Shown in pieces: positions 16,864 to 25,481 of a stretch of 40,824 nt of DNA. Source of the DNA: Prevotellaceae bacterium (GTDB taxonomy: Bacteria > Bacteroidota > Bacteroidia > Bacteroidales > Bacteroidaceae). Position numbers and translations under genes: made by a program. Numbering within the stretch: position 1 is the first letter of the stretch; each line of letters starts with the position of its first letter. The notes below the pieces were generated by a model, which did no database searches, was not told where the DNA came from, and saw only the letters and a program-made list of their open reading frames with translations. The stretch is from the NCBI GenBank assembly GCA_003150315.1, contig QAML01000100.1:1-40824 (forward strand), given 5' to 3'.

Positions 16864-17751
16864 TCAAGACTTAAGCAAAGCGAGAGCTTCTACGAGTTCG
16901 TCGTGGGTTTGTTGGGTTGCCGGTACGAGAGGCAGGCGGAGAATATTGTTTATCTTGCCTTCTATCGACAGCAGAGCCTTTATGCCCGACGGATTTCCGT
17001 TCACCGACATCAGCTTGTACATTGTGTTCAGTTTGCGGTGTATTTCCCTTGCTTCCGGTTCCTTTCCTTCGAGTTCCAGATGAACCATTTTCGAGAACAA
17101 TTCCGTCAGCGAGTTTCCTATAACCGAAATCACGCCCACGGCTCCCAGTCCCATCAATTCATAAGTTATTGCATCGTCTCCGCTAAGCAGGTCGAAATCT
17201 TCGGGCTTGCCTTGCATAATGTCTTCAATTTGTGTTATGTTTCCCGAAGCCTCTTTAATGGCAATTATGTTTTGAAAGTCGCGAGCCAGTCGCAGCGTTG
17301 TTTCTGCCGTAATGTTCACACCCGTTCGCCCGGGAATGTTGTAGAGCACAATGGGAAGTTTGGAAGCTTTTGCAAGAGCTGAAAAATGCAGGTAAATGCC
17401 TTCCTGTGATGGCTTGTTATAAGAAGGCGCAGCCGAAAGAATTCCGTCAAAGCCAGTAAGGTCTGCGTTTTTTACGGTTTCCACTAGACGTGCGGTGCAG
17501 TTGTCGCTTATTCCTATCAGCAAGGGTATTCTGCGGTTCACTTTCTTTACTACCACGGATTTTATCTTCTCGGCTTCTTCGGGCGATATGCACGGCACTT
17601 CGCTCGTACTGCCTAAGACGCACATAAAGTCTGCGCCGTTATTTATTTGTTGCTCCACGAGATTTTCCAGAGTGGAGAAATCTATGGTTCCGTCCGTATT
17701 GAAAGGTGTTACCAACGCGATTCCCAAACCGCGAAAAGGGTTTTTGTTCAT
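16864..17751 (-). CDS. dapA: 4-hydroxy-tetrahydrodipicolinate synthase
   Basis: Class I aldolase of 295 residues that condenses pyruvate with aspartate semialdehyde, the first step of the lysine/diaminopimelate branch. I start at MNKNPFRGLGIALVTPF, 33 bases after a TAnnTTTG box; the longer frame upstream is non-coding. The Schiff-base lysine is K166 in IIAIKEASG, and Y137 sits in VLYNIPGRTG. The substrate loop reads GSTSE where many homologues have GTTGE. The gene is divergent from guaD and probably heads the LRR-GH43 transcript. Confidence 0.94.
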   Translation of the reverse strand: MNKNPFRGLGIALVTPFNTDGTIDFSTLENLVEQQINNGADFMCVLGSTSEVPCISPEEAEKIKSVVVKKVNRRIPLLIGISDNCTARLVETVKNADLTGFDGILSAAPSYNKPSQEGIYLHFSALAKASKLPIVLYNIPGRTGVNITAETTLRLARDFQNIIAIKEASGNITQIEDIMQGKPEDFDLLSGDDAITYELMGLGAVGVISVIGNSLTELFSKMVHLELEGKEPEAREIHRKLNTMYKLMSVNGNPSGIKALLSIEGKINNILRLPLVPATQQTHDELVEALALLKS

Positions 17752-17784
17752 TTTATTGCTCTTGTTATATATTTCTTCCACTCG

Positions 17785-17792
17785 CAAAGTTA
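17785..17792 (-). promoter_or_regulatory. Bacteroidetes-type -7 box for dapA
   Basis: The minus strand reads TAACTTTG, 33 bases before the dapA ATG. Confidence 0.6.
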
Positions 17793-17867
17793 ATAATAAT
17801 TGCCCAAACCCAAGGCGTTTGCGCACCTAAAGCGGCGTTTTCCCGATGTTATTTTGCGCCGTTGCTC

Positions 17868-17898
17868 TTTGCGGGTACGCTGATATTGCATACATTTG
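17868..17898 (+). promoter_or_regulatory. Full Bacteroidetes promoter for guaD
   Basis: TTTG at 17868-17871, 19 bases, then TACATTTG at 17891-17898, followed by the guaD ATG 26 bases later. Confidence 0.75.
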
Positions 17899-17924
17899 TT
17901 TTCGCAAAACAAAAACATAAGCAA

Positions 17925-18389
17925 ATGGAGGAGAAATTCATGCGCCGTGCGGTGGAATTGTCGGCGCAAAGCGTAAGAAACGGCGGAGGTCCGTTCGGGG
18001 CTGTCATTGTTCGGGACGGCGAGATTGTGGGAGAGGCTTCGAACAGTATTACAAAGGACAATGATCCCACGGCACACGCCGAAGTGAACGCCATTCGCCG
18101 TGCTGCGGCAAAACTGGGCACTTTCAATCTTGACGGGTGCGATATTTATACTTCCTGCGAGCCGTGTCCCATGTGTCTCGGGGCTATTTATTGGGCGCAC
18201 CTCTCACATATTTATTATTGCAACACCCGTAAGGATGCCGCAGAGATAGGTTTTGACGACGATTTCATTTATCATGAGTTCAATGTGCCTTTGGAGGGGC
18301 GCAGCATACCTATTGAGCGCGTTTTGCCGGGAGAAGGCGATTACGTTTTCAGAGAGTGGAAAGATTCCGAGGATGTAAAGAGATATTAG
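17925..18389 (+). CDS. guaD: Guanine deaminase (cytidine-deaminase-fold type)
   Basis: Zinc enzyme of 154 residues that deaminates guanine to xanthine. The start MEEKFMRRAVELS is set by the promoter and by homology. Zinc and catalytic residues are H51 and E53 in DPTAHAEVNAIRRA, and C81 and C84 in SCEPCPMCLGAIYWA. GGPFGAVIVRDGEIV and GFDDDFIYHE match GuaD of the Bacillus type rather than the tRNA adenosine deaminase TadA. It is monocistronic, ending before a long hairpin. Confidence 0.9.
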   Translation: MEEKFMRRAVELSAQSVRNGGGPFGAVIVRDGEIVGEASNSITKDNDPTAHAEVNAIRRAAAKLGTFNLDGCDIYTSCEPCPMCLGAIYWAHLSHIYYCNTRKDAAEIGFDDDFIYHEFNVPLEGRSIPIERVLPGEGDYVFREWKDSEDVKRY

Positions 18390-18430
18390 AAAGCCTGTTG
18401 CGCTCTCTCGTGTGGGATAAGTGAAAAGAA

Positions 18431-18490
18431 ACATCCCGTTTTGTGTACGCCGGAACTTGTCGGGCGGTGCGCAAAACGGGATGTGTGTTT
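18431..18490. terminator. Bidirectional terminator between guaD and the sigma-factor remnant pair
   Basis: A 13-bp stem, ACATCCCGTTTTG with CAAAACGGGATGT, encloses a GC-rich loop. It is followed by GTGTTTTT on plus and TTCTTTTC on minus. Confidence 0.75.
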
Positions 18491-18506
18491 TTACAGCGCG
18501 TTGATA

Positions 18507-18698
18507 TTATTGTTCTTCCTTCATTTCGTCAATCTGTTTAAGTATTCCGTTGATACGTTTCATTGACTGCCTGTAATTGATAATGCCCAATGTAAGTCCT
18601 ACAGCCAATCCCACTATTCCGCCATAGATTACTCCGTGGGTAAAGTCGGAACATGCGTTTCCCGAAAGGTAGTGGAAAAAAACTATGACCCACAGCAC
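18507..18698 (-). CDS. Membrane-protein remnant downstream of a truncated sigma factor
   Basis: The open frame is free of stops from about 18818 to 18507 but has no ATG; GTG at 18698 is the only conventional start and falls inside a hydrophobic segment. The in-frame translation is KYKRFGNNWLKFS, IPFLVLWVIVFFHYLSG, a second hydrophobic stretch VIYGGIVGLAVGLTLGI, then a charged helix ending KQIDEMKEEQ. This looks like the C-terminal half of the small membrane partner that often follows ECF sigma genes in Bacteroidetes (family assignment uncertain). The frame overlaps the sigma gene and would join it directly if one A were lost from the A7 run at 18755-18761. Confidence 0.5.
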   Translation of the reverse strand: MLWVIVFFHYLSGNACSDFTHGVIYGGIVGLAVGLTLGIINYRQSMKRINGILKQIDEMKEEQ

Positions 18699-18741
18699 GA
18701 GGAACGGAATGGAAAATTTCAGCCAGTTGTTGCCGAAGCGT

Positions 18742-19011
18742 TTATATTTGATTATTTTTTTCCGGCACGGTGGGGCGACTTTTCTTTTTGCGGTTAAGCG
18801 AGATGCATGTGTTAAGGCTCACACGATATATCCGGCCTTTTATGTTGCTTATCTCGTCCTTCTCGGGCATTCCTTTCCGGAGATTAATCAGCGTTTCCTG
18901 AAACAAGTCCGCCACTTCATCGCTGTCTTTTGAAAACATGTAGCAAACGGTGTAAATGGTGCCCTTGTTTTGATTCACCATTTGCTCAAAGCGTTTTTGT
19001 TTGTAGTCCAT
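18742..19011 (-). CDS. Truncated ECF sigma factor, region 2 only
   Basis: Protein of 89 residues. MDYKQKRFEQMVNQNKGTIY, then TVCYMFSKDSDEVADLFQETL and GRIYRVSLNTCISLNRKKKS, is sigma region 2 with the DLFQE core-binding helix. Region 4, which ECF factors need for -35 recognition, is missing: the frame ends at KNNQI. Full-length relatives are about 165-180 residues. The downstream frame encodes a membrane segment, so an internal deletion seems to have removed sigma region 4 and the partner's N-terminus. It is either a decaying pair or a fused membrane-tethered region 2 (if the A7 run is really A6). No TAnnTTTG box precedes it. Confidence 0.7.
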   Translation of the reverse strand: MDYKQKRFEQMVNQNKGTIYTVCYMFSKDSDEVADLFQETLINLRKGMPEKDEISNIKGRIYRVSLNTCISLNRKKKSRPTVPEKNNQI

Positions 19012-19162
19012 TGCTTTTGTGTAGTTGTTTTGTTATATAAACGCTAATCACCACGAAAAAACTACGGTATATATCCAAAAAAATTCATTGCCTCAAAAAT
19101 GTTTCCGCAGGGCGAAAACATGCCTCGTTTCCCTGAAAAATCATGATGTAACAGCACGCCGG

Positions 19163-19311
19163 AAAACACACATGGCTTGTTGTGGAAAATACAAGGCACT
19201 TATTTTAAAATATGTGCCTTATATTTCAAAATATATGCCTTATATTTTTCGCTTTTTCATATGTCTGAAACACAACAACTTACAAAAGCCCCAAAATCGA
19301 CCTCCGAAAAC
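19163..19311 (+). repeat. Dispersed modular palindromic element, copy 4
   Basis: Half-sites ATGGCTTGT, ACAAGGCAC, GTGCCTTAT and ATGCCTTAT (right, left, right, right). Here sites 2 and 3 form the palindrome. The tail CTGAAACACAACAACTTAC, then AAAAGCCCCAAAATCGAC, is shared with copy 10. It lies between the sigma remnant and glyA, filling much of a 390-base gap. Confidence 0.92.
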
Positions 19312-19346
19312 CCGTTCCCGAAGCATCAGAATCGGGGCGTAAGGAC

Positions 19347-19382
19347 ATAAAAAATGCCGCATTCCCATGTGGAACACGGCAT
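19347..19382 (-). terminator. glyA terminator
   Basis: On the minus strand ATGCCGTGTTCC pairs with GGAATGCGGCAT (one internal mismatch pair), followed by TTTTTATG. Confidence 0.75.
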
Positions 19383-19404
19383 AATTATTGGATTTTTCGT
19401 TATA

Positions 19405-20685
19405 TCAATATGCGAAGAGCGGATAGTTCTTCATTGTTTCAATAACCTTGGACTTGACGTTTGCTATAACCTTTGCGTCTTCGGGAGCATTGAGAACTTC
19501 CTCGATAAGGTCGGCAATCAAATCCATCATGTCTTCTTTTGCACCGCGAGTGGTGATGGCGGGAGTTCCGAGACGTATTCCCGAAGTCTGGAATGCGCTT
19601 CTTGTGTCGTAGGGAACCATGTTCTTGTTTACCGTGATGTTTGCGGCAACGAGAGCATTCTCTGCAACCTTTCCTGTAAGGTCGGGATATTTTGAACGAA
19701 GGTCAACGAGCATGGAATGGTTGTCTGTTCCGCCGCTCACAATGTTAAAGCCTTTTTGTATAAGCTGGTCGGCAAGACGCGCAGCGTTCTTCTTAACCTG
19801 CTTTGCGTATTCTGTGAATTCGGGTTGCAGATTCTCGTTGAATGCAACGGCTTTGGCAGCAATCACGTGTTCGAGCGGACCGCCCTGAATGCCCGGGAAT
19901 ACCGCACTGTTGAGCAATGTGCTCATCATTTTCACTTCGCCTTTCTTTGTGGTCAGACCCCATGGATTCTCGAAGTCTTTGCCGAGCAAAATAATACCGC
20001 CGCGCGGACCGCGAAGAGTCTTGTGGGTTGTAGAAGTAACGATGTGGGCGTATTCAAGAGGGTTGTTGAGCAAATGAGCGGCAATGAGACCTGCAGGGTG
20101 AGCCATGTCGATCATGAGCAAAGCACCTACGGAGTCGGCAATTGCACGCATGCGTTTGTAATCCCAGTCGCGAGAATAAGCAGAACCGCCGCCGATGATG
20201 AGTTTCGGCTTGCACTCGTGAGCTTTCTTCTCCATGTCGTCATAATCCACCCTTCCGGTTTCGGGATTAATGTTGTAGCCCACGGGATTATAGAGCACGC
20301 CCGAAGTGTTAACCTTTGAACCGTGTGAAAGATGTCCTCCCTGACCGAGGTTAAGCCCCATGAAAGTATCTCCGGGCTTCAACACGGCGAGCAAAACGGC
20401 TGCATTGGCCTGCGCACCCGAGTGGGGCTGCACGTTGGCGTATTCGGCACCGAAAAGTTTCTTTACTCTTTCGATTGCAAGGGTTTCCACCTGGTCAACA
20501 ACCTGGCAGCCTCCGTAATAACGGTGTCCGGGATATCCCTCGGCGTATTTGTTAGTAAGATAAGACCCCATAGCTTCCATAACTTCGGGGCTTACAAAAT
20601 TTTCGGAGGCAATGAGTTCCATTCCTTCCAGTTGGCGTTGGTGTTCAGCTTCAATGAGCTTGAAAATCTCCGGGTCTCTATTCAT
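19405..20685 (-). CDS. glyA: Serine hydroxymethyltransferase
   Basis: PLP enzyme of 426 residues that interconverts serine and glycine while charging tetrahydrofolate with a one-carbon unit. The PLP lysine is K222 in [42 protein letters not shown] and [16 protein letters not shown] are conserved. The C-terminal domain is complete. It follows pyrI by 55 bases with no obvious promoter or terminator between, so it may be read from the pyrB promoter; an independent promoter is also possible. It supplies one-carbon units used by thyA and purN, also in this window. Confidence 0.97.
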   Translation of the reverse strand: MNRDPEIFKLIEAEHQRQLEGMELIASENFVSPEVMEAMGSYLTNKYAEGYPGHRYYGGCQVVDQVETLAIERVKKLFGAEYANVQPHSGAQANAAVLLAVLKPGDTFMGLNLGQGGHLSHGSKVNTSGVLYNPVGYNINPETGRVDYDDMEKKAHECKPKLIIGGGSAYSRDWDYKRMRAIADSVGALLMIDMAHPAGLIAAHLLNNPLEYAHIVTSTTHKTLRGPRGGIILLGKDFENPWGLTTKKGEVKMMSTLLNSAVFPGIQGGPLEHVIAAKAVAFNENLQPEFTEYAKQVKKNAARLADQLIQKGFNIVSGGTDNHSMLVDLRSKYPDLTGKVAENALVAANITVNKNMVPYDTRSAFQTSGIRLGTPAITTRGAKEDMMDLIADLIEEVLNAPEDAKVIANVKSKVIETMKNYPLFAY

Positions 20686-20740
20686 TTTTTGTATAGTGGT
20701 TTTATTGTTTTTAATGTTTCTTCTTTAATCGGTTCGCCGG

Positions 20741-21214
20741 TTATTTAATCAGTTTGCCGGGATCGATTGTTTGTTCTTTCTCGCAGTAGTGGCAACGTAT
20801 TATTCCGTGTTCCTTGTCCACCACCTTAAACCTCGTGGTCATGGGTTCGTGATTGGTAATACACTTTGGATTCGCGCATTTTACTATGCCGTGCAATTCG
20901 TCGGGCATTACCACCTGACGTTTTTCGCAAACTTCGTATTCTTTTATGACGTTCAGCGTAACATTCGGGGCTATTACCGAAAGTTGGTTGAGTTCCTGAT
21001 CGGAGAAATAGCGGTCGCTGACTTTTATGATGCTTTTGCCGCCTTTCATCTTGAGACTGCCCACGTTATAGCCGAATATCATTTCGCTTTTCAGGGTGTC
21101 GAGGTGCAGGAGAGACATTACCTGAAACAGTTTGTCCGAAGGTATGTGGTCTATCACGGTTCCGTTTCTCAATGCGGGTACCATTATTTCCTGCTTGTTG
21201 TTTGTCTTTCCCAT
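20741..21214 (-). CDS. pyrI: Aspartate carbamoyltransferase regulatory chain
   Basis: Regulatory subunit of 157 residues that binds nucleotides allosterically and bridges PyrB trimers. The N-terminal allosteric domain has RNGTVIDHIPSDKLFQVMSLL. The zinc site is C113 and C118 in VKCANPKCITN plus C141 and C144 in RCHYCEKE. I start at ATG 21214 (MGKTNNKQEIMVPAL), as homologues do. A GTG at 21238 that overlaps the pyrB stop would add eight residues. It follows pyrB by 20 bases. Confidence 0.95.
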   Translation of the reverse strand: MGKTNNKQEIMVPALRNGTVIDHIPSDKLFQVMSLLHLDTLKSEMIFGYNVGSLKMKGGKSIIKVSDRYFSDQELNQLSVIAPNVTLNVIKEYEVCEKRQVVMPDELHGIVKCANPKCITNHEPMTTRFKVVDKEHGIIRCHYCEKEQTIDPGKLIK

Positions 21215-21234
21215 GATGTTGCGTAGTTTTTTGT

Positions 21235-22191
21235 TCACATTAGTATTGTCTTGTCATTACGAATGTCGTCGAGTGAAAGTCCGAGCGCATTGCAGATAAG
21301 AGCTTCGCGAGTGTACAGACCGTTTTGCGCCTGTTGAAAATAATATGCGTGAGGATCGTTGTCTACATCGGGCGAAATTTCGTTCACTCGCGGCAGCGGG
21401 TGGAGTATTTTCATTGTTTTTTTACACTTGCGCAACATTTCGCGGCGCAGGATGTACACGTTTTTCACGCGCTCGTATTCCATGAGATCGGTGAAGCGTT
21501 CGCGTTGCACACGTGTCATATATAATATGTCGGCATCGGCTATCACGTCTTCGTTGAACTCCGATGTTTCGGTATATTCTATGTTGTTTTCTTTGCAGAA
21601 CACCTTGTACTCCTCGGGCATCTCAAGAACTTTCGGAGCAATGAAGTGGAATGTGGAATTGAAATGCCTCATAGCCATGAGCAGAGAGTGAACTGTGCGT
21701 CCGTATTTGAGATCTCCCACGAGATAAATCTTCAAACCATCGAGTTTGCCCTGTGTCTTTTTAATGGAATAAAGGTCGAGCATGGTTTGTGAAGGGTGCT
21801 GGTTTGCGCCGTCTCCCGCGTTCAGAATGGGACGCCGCGAAACTTCGGCGGCATAAGTGGCTGCTCCTTCGAGAAAGTGGCGCATCACAATGACATCGGC
21901 ATAGTTTGAAACTATTTGTATTGTGTCGTTGAGCGTTTCGCCTTTCGAGGTGGATGTAACCTTGGGGTCGTTGAATCCCACAACCTTTGCACCGAGTCGC
22001 ACAGCCGCCGTTTCAAAACTCAAACGGGTGCGCGTTGACGGTTCAAAGAACAAAGTGGCGACTACCTTGCCGTTGAGGATGTTTCTGTTGGGATGAGCTT
22101 CAAACTCTGCCGTCATTTCGAGCAAATGCTCTATTTCCTTTTTCGGAAGGGTCTCTATTGTAACCAGGTCTTTGCCTGTCTTCCTTGCCAT
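21235..22191 (-). CDS. pyrB: Aspartate carbamoyltransferase catalytic chain
   Basis: Carbamoylates aspartate in pyrimidine synthesis; 318 residues. The carbamoyl-phosphate loop is S52-T-R-T-R56 in [36 protein letters not shown] and the 80s-loop region [11 protein letters not shown] are present. It is transcribed leftward from a TAAATTTG box and forms the PyrB6-PyrI6 type holoenzyme with the next gene. Confidence 0.97.
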   Translation of the reverse strand: MARKTGKDLVTIETLPKKEIEHLLEMTAEFEAHPNRNILNGKVVATLFFEPSTRTRLSFETAAVRLGAKVVGFNDPKVTSTSKGETLNDTIQIVSNYADVIVMRHFLEGAATYAAEVSRRPILNAGDGANQHPSQTMLDLYSIKKTQGKLDGLKIYLVGDLKYGRTVHSLLMAMRHFNSTFHFIAPKVLEMPEEYKVFCKENNIEYTETSEFNEDVIADADILYMTRVQRERFTDLMEYERVKNVYILRREMLRKCKKTMKILHPLPRVNEISPDVDNDPHAYYFQQAQNGLYTREALICNALGLSLDDIRNDKTILM

Positions 22192-22218
22192 GATGGTTTC
22201 TGTTTACATGTTTGAATG

Positions 22219-22226
22219 CAAATTTA
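22219..22226 (-). promoter_or_regulatory. Bacteroidetes-type -7 box for pyrBI
   Basis: The minus strand reads TAAATTTG, 27 bases before the pyrB ATG. Confidence 0.6.
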
Positions 22227-22394
22227 CTATAAATTTCTAAGGCGTGGAAAAAAGCGGAGCTAAAAAGGCGGGCGACGGTGCGGCGCGGTTGGAATGGTAT
22301 TGTGCGGTTTGCATTTCGCAAGCGAAAAAACAAAGTTTCGTGTGCCGTTTTTTCATGATTTTGACGCTTGTTTCGGAAGCCGTTTCAGGACGTG

Positions 22395-22510
22395 CAAAAA
22401 CACACATGGCTTATCGCAAAAAATACAAGCCATATATTTTGAAATAAGTGCCTTGTATTTTAAAATAAGTGCCTTGTGTTTTTCGTCTTTATAAGTCTTT
22501 GAAAAACAGT
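22395..22510 (+). repeat. Dispersed modular palindromic element, copy 5
   Basis: Half-sites ATGGCTTAT, ACAAGCCAT, GTGCCTTGT and GTGCCTTGT (right, left, right, right). The tail is shorter and diverged (CGTCTTTATAAGTCTTTGAAAA). It lies between divergent pyrB and the gene at 22789. Confidence 0.9.
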
Positions 22511-22788
22511 GGTATGGAAAAGCGTTTCAAAACACCCTTTTTGTGCCGTTTTTCAGGGCGTTCCGGAAGCCCGGGATGCGGCGTGCCGAAATGTACGGAC
22601 CCTATGGCAATTTCTTTTGCCCGAACAGCCGAATCCCATGCAGTTTGTCTGTGAAAACGTGCGTTTTGTCGATTTTTTTTGCGAAAATGTGGTGTGGGGG
22701 TTAAACTTTTACTTACTTCGCATTGTCTAAGTTGTGAAAGTTCCAAAAGGGCGGAACATAATAAATAACAATAAAAGACGAGTTGATC
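22511..22788. other. Intergenic stretch without recognised features
   Basis: GC-rich then T-rich sequence upstream of the DUF4890-like gene. I see no gene and no clean TAnnTTTG box. TTAAACTTTTACTTACTTCGC near 22700 is the closest promoter-like string. Confidence 0.4.
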
Positions 22789-23337
22789 ATGAAAAAGATG
22801 ATATTTGCAGTGCTTGCCTTTACGACAGTATCGTTCAGCGGGGCATGGGCACAGGATGAAGCAAAGAACAAAACTAATCGAGAGGAAATGCTCAAGAACA
22901 TGGTTTCGAAGCAGGCGGACAAACTTGCCGAGGATATGAAACTTGGCGATTCCAAAGCGGCAGATTTCAAAAAACTCTTCGAAGAGTACAAAAACAAGGA
23001 AGTGGCTCTGAAATTTTCAGGCAAAAAGGCAAAAAACAATGCCGACAACAAAGAAAAAGGCAAGCGTGAAAAAATGACCGATGCCAAAGCCGACAGCCTG
23101 ATGACCGCTTCGTTTGAAACTCAGGAAAAGGAACTTCAGCTGCGTAAGGAGTATTACTCAAAATTCAAGGCTCAGATAGGTGCGGCAAACGCATATAAGG
23201 TGATTTCTCCGCGTCCTCAGATGATGTTCGTACCACAAGGTCGCCCTGGTAACGGACGCGGTGGTTTCGGCGGAGGCAGAGACGGACGACCCGGAGGCAA
23301 CTTCGGCTCACCGCGCGACATGGGCGGCGATTTCTGA
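22789..23337 (+). CDS. Periplasmic DUF4890/Spy-like helical protein with Gly/Arg-rich tail
   Basis: Protein of 182 residues from ATG 22789 (a TTG six bases upstream is in frame). Signal peptide MKKMIFAVLAFTTVSFSGAW with cleavage near AWAQ. The mature part is highly charged and helical (REEMLKNMVSKQADKLAEDM; ETQEKELQLRKEYYSKFK), resembling the DUF4890 and CpxP/Spy-like families of envelope-stress or chaperone proteins. The last 30 residues are Gly, Arg and Pro rich (GNGRGGFGGGRDGRPGGNFG). The family call is moderate; no partner gene lies beside it. Confidence 0.7.
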   Translation: MKKMIFAVLAFTTVSFSGAWAQDEAKNKTNREEMLKNMVSKQADKLAEDMKLGDSKAADFKKLFEEYKNKEVALKFSGKKAKNNADNKEKGKREKMTDAKADSLMTASFETQEKELQLRKEYYSKFKAQIGAANAYKVISPRPQMMFVPQGRPGNGRGGFGGGRDGRPGGNFGSPRDMGGDF

Positions 23338-23400
23338 CAAACAACGAAAGAAAACAAGACGTAATAAAAGAATATTTATAAGGTTTGTGTGTATTTTTCT

Positions 23401-23438
23401 ACTCCGCCTGCGCCGTGATGGCGCGGACGGAGTTTTTT
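23401..23438 (+). terminator. Terminator after the DUF4890-like gene
   Basis: A 14-bp stem (ACTCCGCCTGCGCC with GGCGCGGACGGAGT, one mismatch and one wobble), loop GTGAT, then TTTTT. Confidence 0.85.
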
Positions 23439-23483
23439 ATATGTAATTGTATGTACTGTAAGGTTTAATCGGAAAATTATTAT

Positions 23484-23491
23484 TACCTTTG
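23484..23491 (+). promoter_or_regulatory. Bacteroidetes-type -7 box for nif3
   Basis: TACCTTTG lies 26 bases before the GTG start. Confidence 0.6.
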
Positions 23492-23517
23492 CATTCGATA
23501 AAATAAAACATATCCGC

Positions 23518-24297
23518 GTGAAGATAAAGGATGTCATTGCGACCCTTGAGCGTTTCGCGCCTCTGCCGCTGCAAGACGGCTTCGACAATGCAGGCTTGCA
23601 GATTGGACAAACGGAGGCGGAAGTTTCAGGGGTCTTATTGTGTTTGGACGTAACCGAGGCGGTGGTTGATGAAGCCGTTGCCTGCGGGGCGAATCTCATT
23701 GTGGCGCATCACCCGTTGCTTTTCCACGGGCTGAAGTGCATTGCCGGACGCAACACAGTGGAACGCTGCGTTGTCAAGGCTATTGAAAACCATATCACAG
23801 TGTATGCCGCACATACGAATCTTGATAATGCACGCGGCGGAGTGAACTATAAAATTGCCGAAAAGCTCGGCGCGGAAGTCAAAAGCTTTCTGCTCCCCAA
23901 AGATTCCGAAAGCGGGAGCGGCGTGGTGGCTCTTCTTCCTGCGCCTGTCGGTGCCGGTGAATTTTTGAACGGAGTAAAGAAGGCGTTCAACGTGGATTGT
24001 CTCATGCACAACGTTTTCAATCCGAAACGCAGCGTATCGAAAGTGGCAATTTGCGGAGGTGCGGGAGCTTTTCTGCTTTCCAATGCCATTGATGCGGGTT
24101 GCGATGCTTTTCTTACGGGAGAAATGCACTACCATGACTATTTCGGACACGAGGACGAGATACTTATTGCCGTGGCGGGGCATTACCAGACCGAACAATT
24201 CACTTCCGAAATTTTCCGCGACCTTATAAAGAACGAATATCCCGCCTTGCGCGTGGAAACAACCAAAATTGATACAAATCCAATAAAATATCTTTGA
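23518..24297 (+). CDS. Nif3-like dinuclear metal-centre protein (GTP cyclohydrolase I type 2 family)
   Basis: Protein of 259 residues that begins with GTG; homologues start at the same MKIKDVIATLERFAPLPLQD. Metal ligands are H64 and H65 in VAHHPLLF, D103 in HTNLDNARGG, and H222 and E226 in GHYQTEQF. This is the short form without the PII-like insert seen in many relatives. Family members form hexameric rings; the biochemical role is unsettled. The next gene starts one base after this stop, a pairing conserved in Bacteroidetes. Confidence 0.9.
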   Translation: MKIKDVIATLERFAPLPLQDGFDNAGLQIGQTEAEVSGVLLCLDVTEAVVDEAVACGANLIVAHHPLLFHGLKCIAGRNTVERCVVKAIENHITVYAAHTNLDNARGGVNYKIAEKLGAEVKSFLLPKDSESGSGVVALLPAPVGAGEFLNGVKKAFNVDCLMHNVFNPKRSVSKVAICGGAGAFLLSNAIDAGCDAFLTGEMHYHDYFGHEDEILIAVAGHYQTEQFTSEIFRDLIKNEYPALRVETTKIDTNPIKYL

Positions 24298-24298
24298 A

Positions 24299-25177
24299 AT
24301 GATTAAAGAAGTAAAGAAAGACGTCAATGAAATGACCGTGGAGGAGAAGCTCAGTGCCCTTTACAAGCTGCAAACGCTCATGTCCGAAATAGACAAGATT
24401 AAAAGTCTTCGCGGTGAGCTTCCGCTCGAGGTGCAGGACATCGAAGACGAAATCAGCCGACTTCAAACGCGCAACCAGAAGCTGGAGGACGAAATCGCTT
24501 TACACAAAAAGAATATTGCAGCCCTGCGTGCCGGCATTGAGAAGTCGCAGACTTCCATAGAGCGTTACAAGGAACAGATAGACAATGTGCGCAACAATCG
24601 CGAATATGATACGTTGAGCAAGGAAATTGAGTTCCAAAGTCTCGAAATTGAGCTTTCGCAGAAGAAGATTGGTCAGGCAAACGCCAAGGTTGCCGAGCTT
24701 AAGGAGGACATTGTTAAGAACAGCGCGCAGATAGAAGAGCTCGAAGACAATCTTAATCACAAAAAATCGGAACTTGACGGCATTGTTGCCGAGACTAAGG
24801 CGCAGGAAGACGACCTTCGTACAAAAGCTCTCGATGTTGAGGAGACCATTGAGCCGCGTCTTTTGAACGCTTTCAAACGTATTCGCAAAAACAGCCGTAA
24901 CGGTTTGGGCATAGTATATGTGCAGCGTGATTCTTGCGGCGGTTGCTTCAACAAAGTTCCGCCACAGCGTCAGATAGACATCCGTATGCGCAAGAAAGTA
25001 ATTGTTTGCGAATATTGCGGAAGAATTCTGATTGACCCCGAACTTGCAGGTGTGGAAGTGCCAAAGGTAGAAGAAGAAAAACCGAAGCGCAAAGTTCGCA
25101 AAACTACCACACGCAAGACTACTGCAACCAAGAAAACCAAGAAAGAAACGGACGAAAAGCCGGAATTCGAAGGTTGA
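24299..25177 (+). CDS. Coiled-coil protein with C4 zinc ribbon, Nif3 partner
   Basis: Protein of 292 residues. A long coiled coil spans about 15-185. A C4 zinc-ribbon follows with C213 and C216 (RDSCGGCFN) and C237 and C240 (VCEYCGRIL). A basic tail of Lys/Thr repeats follows (KVRKTTTRKTTATKKTKKE), a likely nucleic-acid-binding or disordered extension that varies between species. The zinc-ribbon/coiled-coil architecture is the zf-RING_7/YacP-neighbour type found beside nif3; its role is not established. Translation is coupled to nif3. Confidence 0.88.
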   Translation: MIKEVKKDVNEMTVEEKLSALYKLQTLMSEIDKIKSLRGELPLEVQDIEDEISRLQTRNQKLEDEIALHKKNIAALRAGIEKSQTSIERYKEQIDNVRNNREYDTLSKEIEFQSLEIELSQKKIGQANAKVAELKEDIVKNSAQIEELEDNLNHKKSELDGIVAETKAQEDDLRTKALDVEETIEPRLLNAFKRIRKNSRNGLGIVYVQRDSCGGCFNKVPPQRQIDIRMRKKVIVCEYCGRILIDPELAGVEVPKVEEEKPKRKVRKTTTRKTTATKKTKKETDEKPEFEG

Positions 25178-25244
25178 TTTTCAAACAGGATGCCTAGTTC
25201 CGCACCGCATGCGGTATGTGGGCATTTCGAAGGGTTATAAATTC

Positions 25245-25289
25245 ATTCCCGGACTTCACAAAATAGGCGAAGTTCGGGAATATTTTTTT
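25245..25289 (+). terminator. Terminator after the zinc-ribbon gene
   Basis: A 13-bp stem (ATTCCCGGACTTC with GAAGTTCGGGAAT, one wobble) followed by ATTTTTTT. It precedes repeat copy 6, so the repeat is not the only terminator here. Confidence 0.85.
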
Positions 25290-25307
25290 GTGGTATGCTT
25301 ACATCTG

Positions 25308-25440
25308 AAAAACATAAGGCATGTTGTAAAAAATACAAGCCATGTATTTTAAAATATAAGGCACTTGTTTTAAAATAAGTGCCTTATATTTTTTGCGTTT
25401 CCAAGAACCTGAAACACAATGTCTTTTGAAAGTCCGATTT
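25308..25440 (+). repeat. Dispersed modular palindromic element, copy 6
   Basis: Half-sites ATAAGGCAT, ACAAGCCAT, ATAAGGCAC and GTGCCTTAT (left, left, left, right). The tail runs CCAAGAACCTGAAACACAAT. It lies between convergent genes. Confidence 0.92.
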
Positions 25441-25481
25441 TTGCGTTTTTGTGCAGGGAAAAACGGCGAACCGGCGGGCGG

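Noticed and set aside
25205..25216. Palindrome ACCGCATGCGGT after the zinc-ribbon gene
   Set aside because: A single 12-bp palindrome with no second copy; it may be a chance match beside the real terminator.
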